A stretch of DNA of 55,943 nt from Pigoraptor vietnamica (Eukaryota > Opisthokonta > Filasterea): the NCBI GenBank assembly GCA_943704525.1, contig CALSCQ010003241.1, positions 1-55,943 of the forward strand, written 5' to 3'. Shown piece by piece: positions 10,701 through 20,664 of the stretch. The notes under the pieces were generated by a model that searched no databases, was not told where the DNA came from, and saw only the letters and a program-made list of their open reading frames with translations. The translations under genes were made by a program, and so were the position numbers. The first letter of the stretch is position 1. Each line of letters begins with the position of its first letter.

Positions 10701-13700
10701 GCAGCCACTACGACAGCCGCGTGGCGCGCGCCGCGGGCGACTCGTCGGACCGCGTCAACGTCAGCGTTGCGGTGACCTCGGATGTGAGCTCAATGTCGCT
10801 GCGCCTCGCCGTCGAGCTGCCGCCGCACTTTCTCAGCTTCCGCCTTGTGCTGCACCCGAGCATCCTGTCGCTTGAGACGGGCGGGTACAAGTACGGCAAT
10901 GTGACATTCAGCGGCCTCGATGACACGACGCGCCTTGCATTCGTGGTCATTCGCGTGTCTGACGATCGCGAGGGCGAACGCATTCGCGGCGTGCTGACGC
11001 AGTACAACGACGGCGCGAACATGGAGCTCACGTGCCGAGGCACCTACGGTGAGAGGGACGCGCGTCTGGACTTCAGCGCGCCGCGCTCGTCGATTGGAGC
11101 GGGCGATGACGAGGCGGGGCCATCGCCCGTGACGGGCATTGACGACACGGGCGCGCTTTCGGCGGGCTCGTGGCTCTCGCTGCGCTACCTCGAGATGATT
11201 GGCGCCGAGTGGTACACGGTGTTCCTTTCTCTGCGCGCGCAGCTCGACAGCCGCTTTGGCGTGGACGTGTCGCTGCCCGCCGTCGTGGTCGACATCACGG
11301 CAGACAGCGTCACGATTGCGACACTCGACGTGCGGCCGATTTCGTTTGGCCGCGATGACGTCGACTTCCCTGTCTCTGTGGACCTCACGATCGTCAACGG
11401 CACGAAGATTGTTCGTGCGGGCCTGGACTACATGGACGACGGGTCGGTGCTCGTCAAGGTGCGCGGCAACCCCAAGGGCAGCTTCCTCTCGCGCATGCTC
11501 GCGGGATACGACTTCAGCATCCGCCTCGGAGGCGCCGATGCCACCGCGGGCGCCGCCACCTCCGGCAGCAGCAACGCCACCGTCCCGGGGGTGAAGGTGA
11601 CGGACTACTCGACGGTCAATCTCACGGTGGTGTCGGACGCGACGTCGGCGGACGGGACGTTCGAGATGGTCCTGCGCGACCGCGCGATGGACGTGACGAT
11701 CGTGTGGGGCGCGCTGAACATTACGCTGTCGGATAAGGCGCGCCAGACCTCGTTTGGGCGGGCGCTCGTGGACGGCGGCAGCCTCGGCTCGAACCTGGCG
11801 CCAAGCCGCTTCTTTGTGCGGCTGGGCATGTTCGGGCGGGACGACGGGCTGCTCATACGCACGCTGCTCACGGACTACATCGACGGGCGCAACGTCGCGT
11901 TCATGATGAACGGCACGGTCGCAAGCACGCGCGTCAAGGGCAAGCTGTACCCGATCGGCTCGGAGATCTCGTTCGACAAGTCGCTGTTTGACCGGTCCGA
12001 GAAGGCGAAGGCGGAGATTGCCGCGGGGCACAAGGACGACTCGTCTGGCTTTGGCCTCGCGAGTGTGCAGCTGCTGTCGCTGCAGGCGACGACGGTGGGC
12101 GCCGTGACGAACATCAGCCTGCCCGCCACGATCGGATTCAACGTCGTCCTCCCCGCGATCAGCGTCGTCGCCGACACGGGCCAGCGCCGCATGCGCACGC
12201 TCGCGCTCACCATGCCGTCGGTGGACCTGCGGCGGCAGCAGGACCTGCTCCCCCTCCGCATGGACGTCTCAATGGCCTCGTGGGAGCTGATGTGGAATGT
12301 GACGGACGAGGTGATGCGCGGCCCGCGGCCCGTGCCAGTCCTCATCTACGGCAACGCCGCGGGCAACCTGCTCTCCAAGGCCATTCCCCACGTGCTCGCG
12401 GAGGTGTCCAAGGGCGCGGGGACGACCTCGCGCGTCGTGTCGCGCGCAGCCACCGTGACGAAGGAGAACCGGACGCAGGTCGACGTGTATGCGTCGTCGA
12501 CGCCGCGCAGCAGCGACTTCTCCATCGAGGCGCGGTTCGACCTCGGCTTTGGCGACACTTTCAAGCTTGTATGGTGGGTGATGCGTAACACGCGCGATGC
12601 TCGGTGTCTTGGGCAGTCGCTGCAATCACCCCCCCCCCCCCCCCCCCCCTCTCTCTCTCTCTTTGCCACTTCTGTTCGCCGCTGACGACACCGCTCGCAG
12701 GGAGGACATGGTCATCGTCGCCGCGCACCCGGTCGGCGGGCTTCTTGGCAGCGCCTCCATCCAGGGCGCGCGCGTGGGCGGCGTCAACTCTGTCATGCGC
12801 GTCAACGCAAGCCTAACGGGCAACTACACGCGCGACGTCATTGCGGCGTTCATGCAGAAGGACGACTTCTACGTCAACCTCACTGGACAGATCGGGGCGT
12901 CGGGCGCCATCCGCGCCGACAACATCCTCGTTCCCATCTCGATGATGCTCGGCAAGCGCCCGCCCCCGCAGAGCTCGCGCCGCCGTGATCCGTCCGCCGG
13001 CGTCGGGTGGGCGGCGCTGCTGTCTGGCGCCGAGGGGGCGTTCCTTGACTGGCGGTCGCACGACGCGTGGGATGACCTCCGCGCGCGCCGCGGGCTCGAC
13101 GCGGTGGGGGCCATCCAAGAGGCCGCGGTGGTCGAAGCGGAGGACGAATGGGACGCGCACGAGCGCCGGCGACGCGACGGCGGCGACGACACGGTGCTCA
13201 ATTCGTTTGAGCTGCTGCAGATGTCGGTGATTGGGGCGAACTCGATTGGGACTGACGTGACGCTGCCGTGCTTCCTGCCGACGTACTGCGATGCACTGGC
13301 GTTCAATGCCGTGCCCACGAGCATCCTCTCTCGGCTGCGCGTGCAGATCCCCAACACGAACGGCATCCGCGTGCGCCTGGCGTCTCCCGTCGGCATCGAG
13401 GTCGAGACGAACGGCCTCGTCCTCGGCACGGCGACGCTCATCGCGCCCGTCCTCATCGAGCGGGACACGACCGTGCTCGACTTTGACCTCGGCTTTGCCT
13501 TTGCGAGTGTCGATGATCTGAGGGCGACGGTCAAGGCAGTGAGCGACGGCAGCGACATGACCGTCCACGTGCGCGGCGACCCCAAGGTGAACTTCCTCTC
13601 GTACGCCTTCAGCGCGACCGGCAAGGACATCTTCGTCCGGGGTGGCACGGGATCGAGCGGGGGCTCGGGCAACTCGAGCAGTCTGCCGCCGATGCAGCTC

Positions 13701-14418
13701 CGGCTGACGAACACGGGGACGCGCCTGATGGAGGTGGAGGTGAAGTTCAGCGTGCGCAGCCCCCTCACGGCCGCAAACATTTTTGTGGGCAACGTGGCCA
13801 TGTCGGCGAAGTTTGGGCACTTTGAAGGTATTCCGGGCGGCGGCGCCGACCCCGCGCGCGCGGTGATGTCGGCGACAATCAGCAACCTGACTGTGGTGCC
13901 GGGCGTGAACAACATCACGGCGGTGCTCCGGCTGTCGAACACGGACGACTACTCGCAGAAAGTCATGGAGGCCCTGCTCTCGCGGTGGGCGGAACCTGGG
14001 ACAGTTGTGGAGTGCATGCGATGGTAACGGGGGACAGTTGTGGGAGTGCACAGTGCAATGGTCTGGGTGTGGACGCTGTGATGTGGCGCGGTCATCGTAG
14101 CGTGCATTGGCGGGGATTGGGCGCACGCCTGCTTACGGGCACTTTGAACCGCCGACATACGCGGTCCCGCAGGTACATCTGGGAGCAGCAGCTATCGCTC
14201 GAAGTTGCCGTCGCCATTCAGCCGCAGACGACGAACGCGCAGTTCACCATTCGCACGCCGTTTACGTTCCCCATGGCCATCTCATCGTCCTCGTTCGTGC
14301 AGTCGTTCAAGGTCAACATGGGATCAACGCTATGGAACTCTCTGACGTCGGGGACGCTCACTGTCTCGGCGACCAAGGTGCGTGCGAGAGGCGTGCGTTC
14401 GTGCATATCTCCTTCTCC

Positions 14419-14481
<63 letters not shown>

Positions 14482-16572
14482 GTGTGTGTGTTTAATGTGT
14501 GTGTAACATGTATGTGTGTGTGTGTGCACATTCACACTCTCAGACGTGTCTTTGCATGTCCCTCCTTAATGCGCAGACGGTGAAGAACAGCCTGCAGTGG
14601 CCCATCAGCGTCCTCTACATGAAGTACGACCTCAATCTCGTCGACACGGACGGCGTGAAGGACTCCGGCTGCGGCACGAGCGGACCGTGCACCTACATGA
14701 GCTCGTATTGCGTCAACCCCGCGCCGAACAAGTTCTATGTCACGACGATTGCGAAGGGCACGCTGGCGGGGTGGTCGAGCATCGTCGACAACCAGGCGTC
14801 CCTCGCGGTCGGCGGCGTCGGCACGATTCAAATTGGTTTCGCCATCACGGGGGAGGGTGCTGCGCGCGTGTACGATGAGTACGGCGTGAAGGGGTCGCTC
14901 TGCGCGGACGTGCGCAACGGCGTCATTGCGATTGGCATGCAGGCGCCGTCGTGCGCGTCGGTCGCCACGTGCGGATTCAAGGCGTCGATCACCTTCGATT
15001 GGTACGATTACAGCCTCACGGGTCCGGACTCGTGCGGCCTCTATGCGGACACCAAGTGCCCGTTTGACACTGCAGGTGGGTGTCCCTGCTGCTCAGCGCA
15101 ACGTGCGCATTGGGTGCGATGCGAGCGCGTCTCATCTGCTCCCTCTTCTCCCACGCCCTTCCTCCTTGCTACCAGCCGCTTATCCTTCTCGCCCCCTTCC
15201 CCCTTGCTACCAGCGTCGCTTATCTTTCGTCCTCCCCCCCCCCCCCCCCCCCCCCCCTTCTCTTCAGCCCCGCTCATCTCGTACGCCAAGGGGCAGTCGT
15301 TCGATGCGAGCGTGTCGCTCGTGGGCAGCACGGTGAAGACCACCACGTTCCCCGTGTCGCTCACAACGTCGTCCAACCAGCAGGGTGGCATCTGGTTTCG
15401 CCCACCGCTCGTGAGTTGTCCGATGCCTGTTGCGATTATGTGGCCACGCGATCGTCACAATCAATCTCACCCGTGTTTGCATGCGCAGCCCGTGCTCGAT
15501 TCGTTCGTTGCGACGTATACGTTTACGTTCAAGAACAAGGGAACCCTCGGATGGGCTGAGGGCATGGCATTCGTCGTGCAGACGAACGCGGCGGGCTACA
15601 CGGCGCTCGGCAAGGGCGGCAGCGGGCAGTCGGTTGGTTACGGCTACGACACGATCACGCGGTCGGCGGCGCTGGCGGCGGATTCGTACATGTGCAACGG
15701 GGGCCTCGTGCTGAAGGACGGCAACGCGGGAACGGCCGTGTACACGACGCAGTCTGTGGTTGGAGGCGACATTACTTCGGGGTCGTCCAACGAGAACACG
15801 ATGAAGATCACGTACGACGGGCCGGGCAAGCGGCTGTCGTTTGAGATGAACGGGCGCAAGGCCACGACGGACTTCAACATGGCGGCCGCGGTGCCCCTCT
15901 TTCCGAACGGCACGGCCATTGTCGGCTTCACGGCGTCCACGGGCAACTGGTACTACCAGGGCACGGACCTTTCGACCTTCTCGTTTGCCCCAGGTGCGCT
16001 GCGTCGCGCTTTTTCTGCTGCACCTGCGATGCGCGCTCCACTTTTCCCACGGCATTGTCTGATCCGGCGCTTCCGCAGTGGCCACGGGAGGCAGTCGCAC
16101 CACGTACAGCGGCGTCGTCCCCAGTCCCATCCAAGGCACCGCTGCGTGGATGGTGTTCCAGGCGCGCGACAGGTGATTTTGTGTGCAGGGGCTGTTTCGG
16201 ACTACTGTAGTGGACGACTGTTTCGAGCGGGCTATGTTGGAAATGTCTTGAGACTGAGCCGTCGTCCCCTCCGTTCGCTGCAGCTGCGGGAGGACGCGTC
16301 TGGTTGGAGGCGACAAGTGGCTCGTCACACTGGAGACGACGGCGCCGCCCGCGGGCGTGACCATCCTCCGCCTCCGCAGCACCACCGGCGAAGTGCGCGA
16401 CCTCAACAACGGGCTCTACAACGTCACCTACACGGCGCCTCCGCGAGGGCGCTATAACGTCCGGGCGACGCTGGTGTCTGGGCTGTCGTGCCCCTCGGAG
16501 GCCGCGGGGACGTCCACCCCCGGCTGCCAGTCTGTCCTCGGAGGCGTTTTCGTACGCGGCATTGACACATAA
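7774..16572 (+). CDS. SH2 - TM - LEA2/DUF3712-like modules - L-type-lectin-like - filamin repeat protein, about 2448 aa
   Basis: Thirteen exons: 7774-7826, 7935-8042, 8103-8271, 8390-8574, 8648-9146, 9260-12573, 12701-13984, 14173-14377, 14577-15075, 15268-15410, 15489-15993, 16079-16172 and 16284-16572 (7347 nt, every junction in phase). Residues 19-106 are an SH2 domain (WYHGALSEDEAERLL, FLLRDD with the phosphotyrosine Arg at 42, VLSFR, then LSDLERHL). A basic/acidic linker and a Cys cluster (CPSC..HCCCVKC) precede one membrane helix at about 264-285. The ectodomain has at least nine modules of roughly 140-200 residues ending in a YxDGxxVxVxVxG-like turn (near 385, 565, 765, 930, 1072, 1211, 1367, 1500, 1733), resembling LEA2/DUF3712. 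An L-type-lectin-like domain follows (about 2106-2321, LGWAEGMAFVVQ). A filamin-type repeat ends the protein (RDSCGRTRLVGGDKW...NVTYTAPPRGRYNV). There is no signal peptide. Predicted topology is SH2 in the cytosol and the rest outside. Function is unknown; a lectin-like phosphotyrosine-coupled adhesion or sensing role is inference. Confidence 0.85.
12629..12649. repeat. Poly-C tract upstream of 3' splice site
   Basis: About twenty consecutive C residues, followed by CT repeats, occupy intron 6 of the SH2/lectin gene, with a CTGAC and then CAG acceptor at 12700. The tract takes the place of a normal U-rich polypyrimidine tract. Confidence 0.85.
14421..14491. repeat. TG dinucleotide microsatellite
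   Basis: Uninterrupted TG repeats with one GC interruption lie inside intron 8 of the SH2/lectin gene, on its sense strand. A second shorter TG run follows before the CAG acceptor at 14576. Confidence 0.95.
15234..15257. repeat. Poly-C tract immediately before 3' splice site
   Basis: Roughly 24 consecutive C residues stand just 5' of the acceptor ttctcttcag (ends 15267) in intron 9 of the SH2/lectin gene. This is a C-only pyrimidine tract. Confidence 0.85.
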
Positions 16573-16638
16573 GGGACGTCCACGCCCGGCTGCCAGTCTG
16601 TCCTCGGGGGCGTGTTCGTGCGCGGCATTGGCACATAA
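16507..16638 (+). repeat. 66-bp tandem duplication spanning the SH2/lectin stop codon
   Basis: Two 66-bp copies (16507-16572 and 16573-16638) differ at five positions. Each encodes the last codons and TAA of the SH2/lectin protein. The first copy contains the functional stop; the second is a duplicated terminus now in the 3' UTR and still open in the same frame. It is direct evidence of a small in-frame (22-codon) tandem duplication. Confidence 0.9.
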
Positions 16639-17420
16639 TGGCGCTGGGCGGCAGTACAAAGCACGCGCACACATACACACTCGCTCACACACACTCTACT
16701 CGCGGCACATACACACACTTGCGTGCGTTTCAGCGGAGTCTGCAATGAATTGTGATAAATTCGCATGTGACATCATTTGACGCAATGCTGTCATCGTTGC
16801 ATCACATGTGCATCCGGGGTAGATCACATGCGTCGCTTTGCCCACTGCCCAGCGACAGCGCATTCCACCCAAAGCGAAAGCCCTTTTCCCAAAGCAAACC
16901 AAAGAGCGCTTTTTTTCCTTCTTGCAAAGGACACGAAGGCGCGGGGCATTTCGCGCGGTCGTCAGGGGAGTCTTGCAGGCACAGTGTTGTCTCGGATTTC
17001 CCGCGTCCGCCGACCTCTCCCTTCCCTCAATTGCATGGTGCGTGCGTCAAACTCGTTTTTGTTGCTGTGCGTTGGTTCGCTTTGCCTGCTTGTGGTCGTT
17101 AACGGGCCCTTTATTGCAGCTTGCGTGAGCTTCGTTTGTTTGTCGCCCCAAAAGGCTTCGTGTGGCGTTTCCAGTGTTGAATCCCGACGACAGGTGCGCC
17201 GCGTTAACGGGGTTGTCGCTCACTCCTGCACTATTGTGCCACTTTTGTTTTATTTTTCTTGCTTTTCGCCTGTGTGCGTTTGCCGAACGTGGAGCTCCTT
17301 TTTTTTTCTTCTCGTCGTCCTATCGGCTGCGGTGCTTCTGTGTGTATTGCTTGTTTGCGTGGTACCCTGGCGCCTCATACCCACGTACGCGCAACAGTCC
17401 CCCGGCAACTCCTTGCGAAA
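16639..17420. other. Intergenic / possible 5' leader
   Basis: This 782-bp stretch begins with short CA runs and continues into a region with T-rich blocks (around 16908-16921 and 17301-17310) unlike the surrounding GC-rich DNA. It resembles the T/C-rich leader upstream of the gene at 34718, so it may hold a promoter and untranslated exon. No conserved coding exon is recognised. Confidence 0.4.
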
Positions 17421-17561
17421 ATGCTCGCTCTCAAGTCGGCTGCCAACGCGTGCGGTCTCTTTGCCCTCGCGGGCGCGCTGTTTGTGCAGAACGTCGCACT
17501 CGGCGGCAAAAACACGCACTTTGCGCACCCCGTCGCAGCGCTGCGTCCGCGCCTGCGCTGA
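17421..17561 (+). CDS. Doubtful 46-aa ORF with signal-like N-terminus
   Basis: An ATG after a T-rich leader opens a 46-codon ORF. Its N-terminus (MLALKSAANACGLFALAGAL) looks like a hydrophobic signal or anchor segment. The last 12 codons run into the first copy of an 86-bp tandem repeat. There is no recognisable family and no intron. It may be a small secreted peptide, the first exon of something not resolved, or chance. Confidence 0.2.
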   Translation: MLALKSAANACGLFALAGALFVQNVALGGKNTHFAHPVAALRPRLR

Positions 17562-17696
17562 TGCCCTCTGTAAGCGCTTGCGTTGCGCGCATGCTCTGCG
17601 CGGTCGTTCGGCACCCCGTCGCAGCGCTGCGTCCGCGCCTGCGCTGATGCCCTCTGTAAGCGCTTGCGTTGCGCGCATGCTCTGCGCGGTCGTTTG
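17525..17696. repeat. 86-bp tandem duplication
   Basis: Two nearly identical 86-bp copies start at 17525 and 17611, each beginning gcaccccgtcgcagcgctgc. They lie between the SH2/lectin gene and the helical-repeat gene and overlap the end of the doubtful ORF at 17421. Confidence 0.9.
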
Positions 17697-17850
17697 ACGC
17701 CGTGGCTCGCCGTGCCGTTGTACATAGCAAGCTGTTTCTGCGATAAAGGACGCGCAGTGCCTATGGCTGCGCCTCACTTGTCGCTCACTCATAGCGCGAC
17801 ATTTTTCGACCGAAGAACGATCGGCTCTTTCGCACAGACAGCAGTTAATT

Positions 17851-19571
17851 TTAAGAGGCTAATTCGGCCTCCACGTCTGCGATGGACTCGTCTGGCACGT
17901 GACCTGCGACGGCGTCGTTTGCCGCGCGAAAGGACGCCAGTGCGCGGCGGTTGAAGTCTGCCGCTGCTGCGCCGCCCTCGGCGAAGGCCGCCAGAAGCAC
18001 ATACACCTCGCCACTCTGTCGGGTGGGGAAAGAGGGTGTGCGCGTGGGCGTTGCAGCAGGGGGAGGATTAGAGTGCGACGAGGACAAATAACGAACCCGC
18101 GCGTAACAGTATTTCGTACCATCGCGTGAAGGCGCGCGCGCAATTCGTCGTCATCGGCGCAAAACGCCAGGCCCTCGCCAAGCCATCCGAGTGCTGCACA
18201 AACGCACAATCAGCGACCACGGCGATACGGCGTGCACGGGCACACGGCACGCACCGTCCCTCGACAGCCACTCTGTCGGAATGTCGGCGCACTCGAGCTC
18301 CGCCGCGTGTTCCGCAAGCTCCACGAGGACATCGGCCATGCCCAGAAGCACCGCCCCGTCACCCGCCGTGCGCGCCTCTGCGCACGAGTAACATTAATTA
18401 ACTACTTGGGCGCAACCGCCAGCTACCCCTACACGTGGGGTGTGCGTGGCGTCTAATCACAAGCCACTCACACGGGGAGACATGCGATGTACCGAAATGA
18501 AAAAAACAGTAGCCGCGACAGTCCCACCTTCCACCGCCGACACACACAGACGGAGCGCTGTCTGTCCAAGGGCGCGCAATCGCTCGCCGCTTCCAAACGT
18601 CAGCGCGTGGCTGCCCACGAGCGTCGCAAGCGTGGGTCGCCCAGCCGCCAGCTGAGAGGGCATCTGCGCCCCTTCCCCGTGGTCGTTGCCGGTGTACCGC
18701 GCAAGCGCAGCCTCGGCATCGGCAATGGCGGCATCGACCGCAGCAAATTCGCCCGCGGAAGCCTCGCCCTGCTGACGCGGTGGGAGTGGGAGGGCGCGAG
18801 GGCGCAGTGTGAGCGAGAGAGCGCCGTGTGAGTGGGAGACTTTCACATCTGATCGTTGCTGAACAGCACTGTCCCACCTCGTCGACTTCCTCGCGTTGCT
18901 TTCGGCGCGCCGTGTGCTGGAAAATCGACCGAAATCACGAGCTCCGTGCCGCAACGAGCACACACGCACACGCACACGCAGCGCACTCACCAGCCTCAGC
19001 ACCGCAAGAGCAGCATCAAACGCCGCATCGGTATCCGCCCCAGCCCCACTCGCCGCCTCCTTCAGGCGATCGGCAGCCATTTCATAGTACTCGACGGCCA
19101 CTCCGACATCGCTGACGTGGCCGCCAATCTCCCCCCAGCACAGCCCCGCGCCCCGCAGCGCCGCCGGCCGATCAGAAGCGGCAGTGCTCTCGCTGTGAAT
19201 GAGCTCCTCGAACGTGTCCGCAGCGGCCTCCAGCAGCTCAACGCCGCCGTCTACAATGCACACACACGAGTGAGGATTGCTTAAATCACGCGATAAGCGC
19301 AGGCCGCGGACCCACCGGCCTCCGCCGCCAGCATGCCCTCCCGCAACATGTCAATCGCATCGTCCAGGGAGTACGTGGCAGGCACTTCGCCAGGCACTTC
19401 CGCGTCGCCTCGCTCGTCCTCGCTCCCGTTCCCCGCCTCTGTCCGCCTCACCTTGGACGCGCCCGGTGTGCCTGCGGCCGAGAGAGACTGCGAGGCCCCC
19501 GCCGCATCGCCCTCCGGCGCATCCTCTGCCGTGCGCTTTGCGGTGCGCCGCAGTCCCCGTGGACGCTCCAT
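17851..19571 (-). CDS. Helical-repeat (TPR-like) protein, 373 aa
   Basis: Six exons on the minus strand, 19571-19316, 19250-18991, 18771-18528, 18377-18255, 18193-18120 and 18015-17851, sum to 1122 nt with consistent phases. The N-terminus is basic and Lys/Arg/Ser-rich (MERPRGLRRTAKRT), then acidic, consistent with a nuclear protein. The rest is Ala/Glu-rich amphipathic helices with TPR-like spacing (LLEAAADTFEELI, ALRGAGLCWGEIG, AVEYYEMAADRLKEA, LVELAEHAAELE, AEGGAAAADFNRRALASF). The basic leader, helical repeats and size recall fungal ETT1/NRO1 nuclear factors, but I cannot confirm this and treat it as a weak hypothesis. An alternative start lies seven codons upstream. It is divergent from the ubiquitin-like gene across 279 bp. 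Confidence 0.75.
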
Positions 19572-19850
19572 GCCGCACTTGCACAGGCACACTCGAGTGA
19601 GCCCAAAAAATCCACTTTTACTGCTGTTACTCCACGTGCAGTCCCGTGTTACCCTTGTATTGGCGAGCTCTCGCTAAATATTTGCATTCCACACCATCTC
19701 AGCGGTTTTTTCTCCCTCTTCTTTTTTTTGTCCGTGTTGACTGACGTCCGTTGAATCTTCCTCCTTTTTGCCCGCGTGCGCTCCCCTGCATTCATTCGGC
19801 CGATGTGCTGAGAACGCGCGCGGCCTGGCCGCTCTGCTACCGTTGCCATC
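19572..19850. promoter_or_regulatory. Divergent promoter region, helical-repeat / ubiquitin-like genes
   Basis: This 279-bp gap lies between two divergent ATGs. It contains T-rich blocks (tttttctccctcttcttttt at about 19707-19726) that contrast with the GC-rich surroundings. No specific binding site was identified. Confidence 0.45.
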
Positions 19851-20462
19851 ATGGAGCACCCGCTGGAGCGCGGCCACCCGCCGTGCTTCCAGATATTCGT
19901 CGTCGTCCCCTGCGCGGACGCGGGCACGCAGACGGTCACGGCGCGCCCCGACACGCTTGTGGGCGACGTCGCGCGGGTGGTCTCTGAGCGTGTGCGAATG
20001 CGCTGCCGCCTCTCGTATTCCGGGCGACCGCTGCGCGACCACGTGACCCTCGGGGACTACGGCGTGCACCGCGAGAGCACCGTGTTTGCGACGCCGTGTC
20101 ACGACGACGCACCGCCGACGCCCTCGCTCCCGATCCCCCCTGGGATGCAAGTGCACGTCGCGGCGCCCGTCCTGCCGGCGGGCGATGCCCTCCCCGCAGT
20201 TGCGCACTGCCGCAAGCGCGCGCTCTCCGTCGAGCACATGGAGGACGCAGCAGCTGCGTTTGCTCCCTCCACGCCCCCGTGCAAGCGACCGCGGCCGTGC
20301 GACGGCGCGTGGGAAAGTGTCGTCGCGAGATACCACCTCACCGCCGCTGGTGTGCCGGCCGTGGCGCCGCAGCGCACGCCGCGCTCGTGCGCCTCCATGG
20401 AGTGTCTGTCGACACCGGCGGACGATGCGTGCGCGCAAGGGGAGGAGATGTGTGTCGTGTGA
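19851..20462 (+). CDS. Ubiquitin-like-domain protein, 203 aa, intronless
   Basis: A single uninterrupted ORF. Residues about 13-82 form a ubiquitin-like beta-grasp domain: FQIFVVVPCADAGTQTVTA, a DTLVGDVARVV helix, then RLSYSGRPLRDHVTLGDYGV and RESTVFATP, matching the order of ubiquitin (MQIFV, [37 protein letters not shown]). No C-terminal Gly-Gly follows the domain, so it is not a conjugated modifier. The remaining 120 residues are Pro/Ala-rich, with a KRPRP basic patch, and likely disordered. It is one of the few intronless genes here. Its partner and role are unknown. It converges on the SAM carrier gene. Confidence 0.8.
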   Translation: MEHPLERGHPPCFQIFVVVPCADAGTQTVTARPDTLVGDVARVVSERVRMRCRLSYSGRPLRDHVTLGDYGVHRESTVFATPCHDDAPPTPSLPIPPGMQVHVAAPVLPAGDALPAVAHCRKRALSVEHMEDAAAAFAPSTPPCKRPRPCDGAWESVVARYHLTAAGVPAVAPQRTPRSCASMECLSTPADDACAQGEEMCVV

Positions 20463-20664
20463 TGGTCGCGTGGCACCAGTTCTGCGTGTGCTGGGCGCGC
20501 TGTGTTGGACGCAGCCCGTGCCAGCCCGTCGCTGTTCGCGTGTCCTTTTCGCGAGGGAAACCGGAGCCTTGACACAATTTTGTGACTCAAGGACAAAGCG
20601 CCCGCCGAACATGCGGCTGATAAACTATTCTGAAACAGTGAAGGTGTGCATCCGGGGCGGTGTT

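Noticed and set aside
8969-14126. Long minus-strand frames (412, 413 and 437 codons) opposite the SH2/lectin gene
   Set aside because: They are Arg/His/Ala-rich, have no domains and mirror the GC-biased third positions of a well-supported plus-strand gene.
14499-15075. Reading straight through the TG tract at 14421-14491 as coding
   Set aside because: The donor after ACCAAG (14377/14378) and the acceptor at 14576 keep the conserved frame, while read-through adds Cys/Val repeat and a stop.
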